A DNA stretch of 64,000 nucleotides, from positions 18,533,949-18,597,948 of the forward strand of contig CP099852.1 of NCBI GenBank assembly GCA_030062745.1, in the 5' to 3' direction. This document shows, piece after piece, positions 61,250-64,000 of this stretch. The stretch comes from Capitulum mitella (lineage: Eukaryota > Arthropoda > Thecostraca > Pollicipedomorpha > Pollicipedidae). The stretch's first letter is position 1. Each line of letters starts with the position of its first letter. A program made the position numbers and the translations under genes. A model generated the notes under the pieces. It ran no database searches, was not told the DNA's origin, and saw only the letters and a list, made by a program, of their open reading frames with translations.

Positions 61250-64000
61250 AAAGTCAAGCAAACATAAGGAAAATAACGGATGTCGCAGATCGGAACTTTG
61301 CGCGAGTATAAACGCTTGTATCACGTGATACAAGCCTGAAATCAATAAGTGATGCTGAATCACCAGTGCTGAATCCTCAATGACACAACTTTTCTAGGGT
61401 TATCTGTCCAACAGGTGAAGCAGAAGCTCTGATTAGTGTCACTTTAATGGTAAAAACAAATTAGATCATAAGGCAGTCTAGTCATCCCTGGCCATGGTAA
61501 CATGACGTAGCCTCGTAGTCTTAAGGCATCGTAGCTACATTTTACGTGATACCTGCAGAGATATTTCAAAGCCTACCCTCCTATTGACTGCAAGCTTTTA
61601 TGACTTATCTTTGACTAGGAATGTTGTGGTCTGGCTCCACGCTCAGCTCATTCTACGATATGGGTCTTCGGGCACGCAATGGGCCGCCACCCTCCCTGTG
61701 CGACGGCGCTGACGGGAATGACCTGATGCGCGGCCGGCTTACCTCCAACAGTGGGCGGAGCCTACTGTTGGCTGGATGACGCCATGACCATGCGGCCTCC
61801 ATTCGGGTTTTAAACTCGGCATGATTTTTCAGCCCTGAATGTTTACGGAAAACACTTGTTTTCCTTTATTTTTATGTGTTATGTATGATACATGATCTGT
61901 CTCATTTTCCTTTCTTTATTTATTGAATAAAACCCAGTTTCTAGCAAATCTTCTCCAGAAATCGGTGCATGAGATGAAACAATTGCCTGGAGCATTCCAT
62001 CGTCTTTGAGCTATAATTGTGAACCATACGCCCAAAAATTAAGTTACGGGAAGTGACATGTTTACAGTGCAGATAGTCAGCAGCACACCAGGACAGACAG
62101 GCAGTACTTGAATAAAACCAAACAAACAGCATCAAACGTCCTGAAAATTGTTACTGTATATGCCATTTCCATTTACAAGAAAACTGGAAGCCGCCTTAAC
62201 CCTCACAGTTTCTTCCATTTTCAATTTAACTCCCCACAGTATCAAAGATCATCTCCGGCCTGAAGTCCAGCCTAATCCTGCCTCGCTCGAAACCCGTCCT
62301 CGGCGTGATCTGATCGTGATCGTGGTGCGACCGGCCCCGGCCCCGTGTCCGCGGTCATCCAGACCAGTGCCCGCGACCTCGCCCGACCCGCGGAGCTGAG
62401 ATATCGCCGACGACGCCCGCGGGACCTGCAGGGGCCGACGACGGCTAATTGGCCGGGCTTAGCGCCGGCCCGCGGCCCCACGTGTCGGCCTCCGGTGGCG
62501 ACGTCGCGAGGACGCCAGTGCTGACTTGGCGACACCGGGCCACTAAGGTACGGTAAAGGTCAAGGTCAAGGTGGGCCAGGGATAACCGCTGGGGATAAAA
62601 AAGTGATTCTCACGCCCAAAGAATATCATTAAAAAGATCGGAGATTTATATCACTTTTAAACAATGGTTCTGAAGCGTAAACGTCGAGTTATCCTTGTAA
62701 CAGCTAATAATTGAGACGCAAGGCTCACGACCGGTGTTTCGTTGTTGTTGTTATTGCAGCTGTTGCTGTGGTTGAGCAAGAGGCTTCATCTTGTAATCGA
62801 AATATTGTCCCATTTTAACGCTCGTCTCGTAAATGACAAGCAGTAAGTGATATTTAAGCCTTCAAAGCACTTGAGCCGGGGCTCAAGTGTTTTTTTTTTT
62901 AGAACATTGGCTCAAACGAATTGAGGCTCATACGCGATGAGATGTCCGGCAGCGCTGATCAAAATTCCACGATCGCGTGACACCAAATTTAATGTACACT
63001 TTCCATTTCCCGGCGTGAAATGCTGATCATACGCCGCTGAAGAACCATGTGACTTCGTTCTCAGTGACCTGGGACGTTTCATGGTTCCGCCTCCCGGCGA
63101 AAATAAGATCGGGTGAAAGGTTGGTAACCTACTTTCAGGAAATTGGAAAGAGATAGCTCTGGGACGATATTTTCCAGAAGTCCCCTTGGAACATATACCC
63201 GATAACCGCTCCTGGCGTAACGCGTAAAAAAGTTCCGGACTTTGTATTTTGCCGCGTATGTTCAAGCCAAGCGTAACTAGGGTGCTGGCAGCGTAGCTAC
63301 TCCGGCCGAGCAACACTAATCATGCTGTCGTGGTCCATGTCGCGCGGCTGATCCAATTCTGCGGCGTGACAGGCCTTCGCTTCGTATCATAGGCAGGCGC
63401 TTGTTTGGCTGTCAGCCACGTCTCGGCTTCGGGTGCGTGTCGGGCTCACGGCAGTCACCGGGCAGCTCGAAATCGATGCCGCCTCTCACGCTTGATCGAT
63501 CATGATGAATGGTCCGGCCGGTCGTGAAAGGTGAAGCGTGGCATCTCTACGATGTCTTGCCCGTGCGCTCCACTATCAGGGGCTGTTAAAGCCGCTGAGA
63601 TATTGTCCGCGACGGAGTGACTGCCGCCAATAACTCACCACTGGCAGCAAATCTATTCCGTCGCAGGGCTCCGTCGTTCGGGTCAGGTTTCGCTTGGTGC
63701 GGCTGGGTTCCGACGTCCATACCATACAGGGTCGGTACCGACGTTGTCGTTGAGGCGGATAGGAAGTCGAGCTTCCAAATGGCGCTTGCTGCGTCGAGTC
63801 ACCGGCAGGTCACTCATATTGTAAATTGATCGAAGCACACTTAGGCATGGCAATGTAATACTGTCATGCTTATGATGTTAAATTGAATGTCGCTTGCCTA
63901 GCAATGGTGCTATTGAGAAAAAAGGAGAGCTTATAAAAGACTGACAAAAGGAACTGCCCAACATTCCCAAACAAGGTGCAGGCGCAATGTTTTGGTGAGG
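61250..64000. other. Gene-free stretch with CpG-rich patch
   Basis: Includes a 22-bp palindrome at 61314-61335, an 8-bp-stem hairpin at 61745-61771 and a CpG-rich patch at about 62270-62540. No exon was recognised. Confidence 0.45.
61314..61335. repeat. 22-bp perfect palindrome centred on CACGTG
   Basis: The half-site GCTTGTATCAC is followed directly by its complement, giving an E-box at the centre. Confidence 0.85.

Overview
The window looks like nuclear DNA of an arthropod-type invertebrate. It has split genes with large introns, GC-rich CpG-dense exons, abundant short DNA transposons, microsatellites and minisatellites, a tRNA-derived SINE family and a three-unit TTAGG telomere-type run. 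I favour a crustacean, possibly a barnacle. The only support for barnacle is indirect: a protein resembling axonemal microtubule inner proteins, which fits a lineage that keeps flagellated sperm. Coding density is very low. I can defend one complete short gene and three exons of one or two long genes.

Genes. On the minus strand, two exons (about 9106-9447, then 6033-6200) have compatible splice phases and encode the N-terminal part of a BAIAP3/Munc13-4 (UNC13D, Drosophila staccato) type protein. Its C2 domains must lie left of the window. A third minus-strand exon (43483-43899) holds a strong start codon and 111 codons of an unrecognised protein; it could be the 5' end of the same transcription unit or of another gene. 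On the plus strand, 21438-22160 encodes a 240-residue CIMIP2/FAM166-like protein followed by a poly(A) signal. A short frameshifted coding-like piece sits at 51739-52103 on the minus strand.

Repeats. The window is best read as a mosaic of non-autonomous DNA transposons, many with target-site duplications still visible. Two hAT-type MITE families (8-bp duplications) occur three and four times, with a further singleton at 45569. A piggyBac-type group (TTAA sites, CCC termini) includes elements at 28508-29701 and 48799-49907. The second of these is nested in a larger element (48270-50600), whose inverted relative at 1-889 lacks the insertion. Another inverted-terminal-repeat element (59875-61249) carries internal satellite-like units. 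A foldback-like element (26627-27473) has arms made of a degenerate tandem repeat in opposite orientations. A CpG-starved 2.5-kb block lies between inverted repeats at 38852 and 42269.

Recurring theme. Almost all of these otherwise different elements carry a run of G, a short spacer and a run of C close to a terminus, which would form a GC hairpin. Much of the remaining DNA is intronic or intergenic sequence in which I see no gene.
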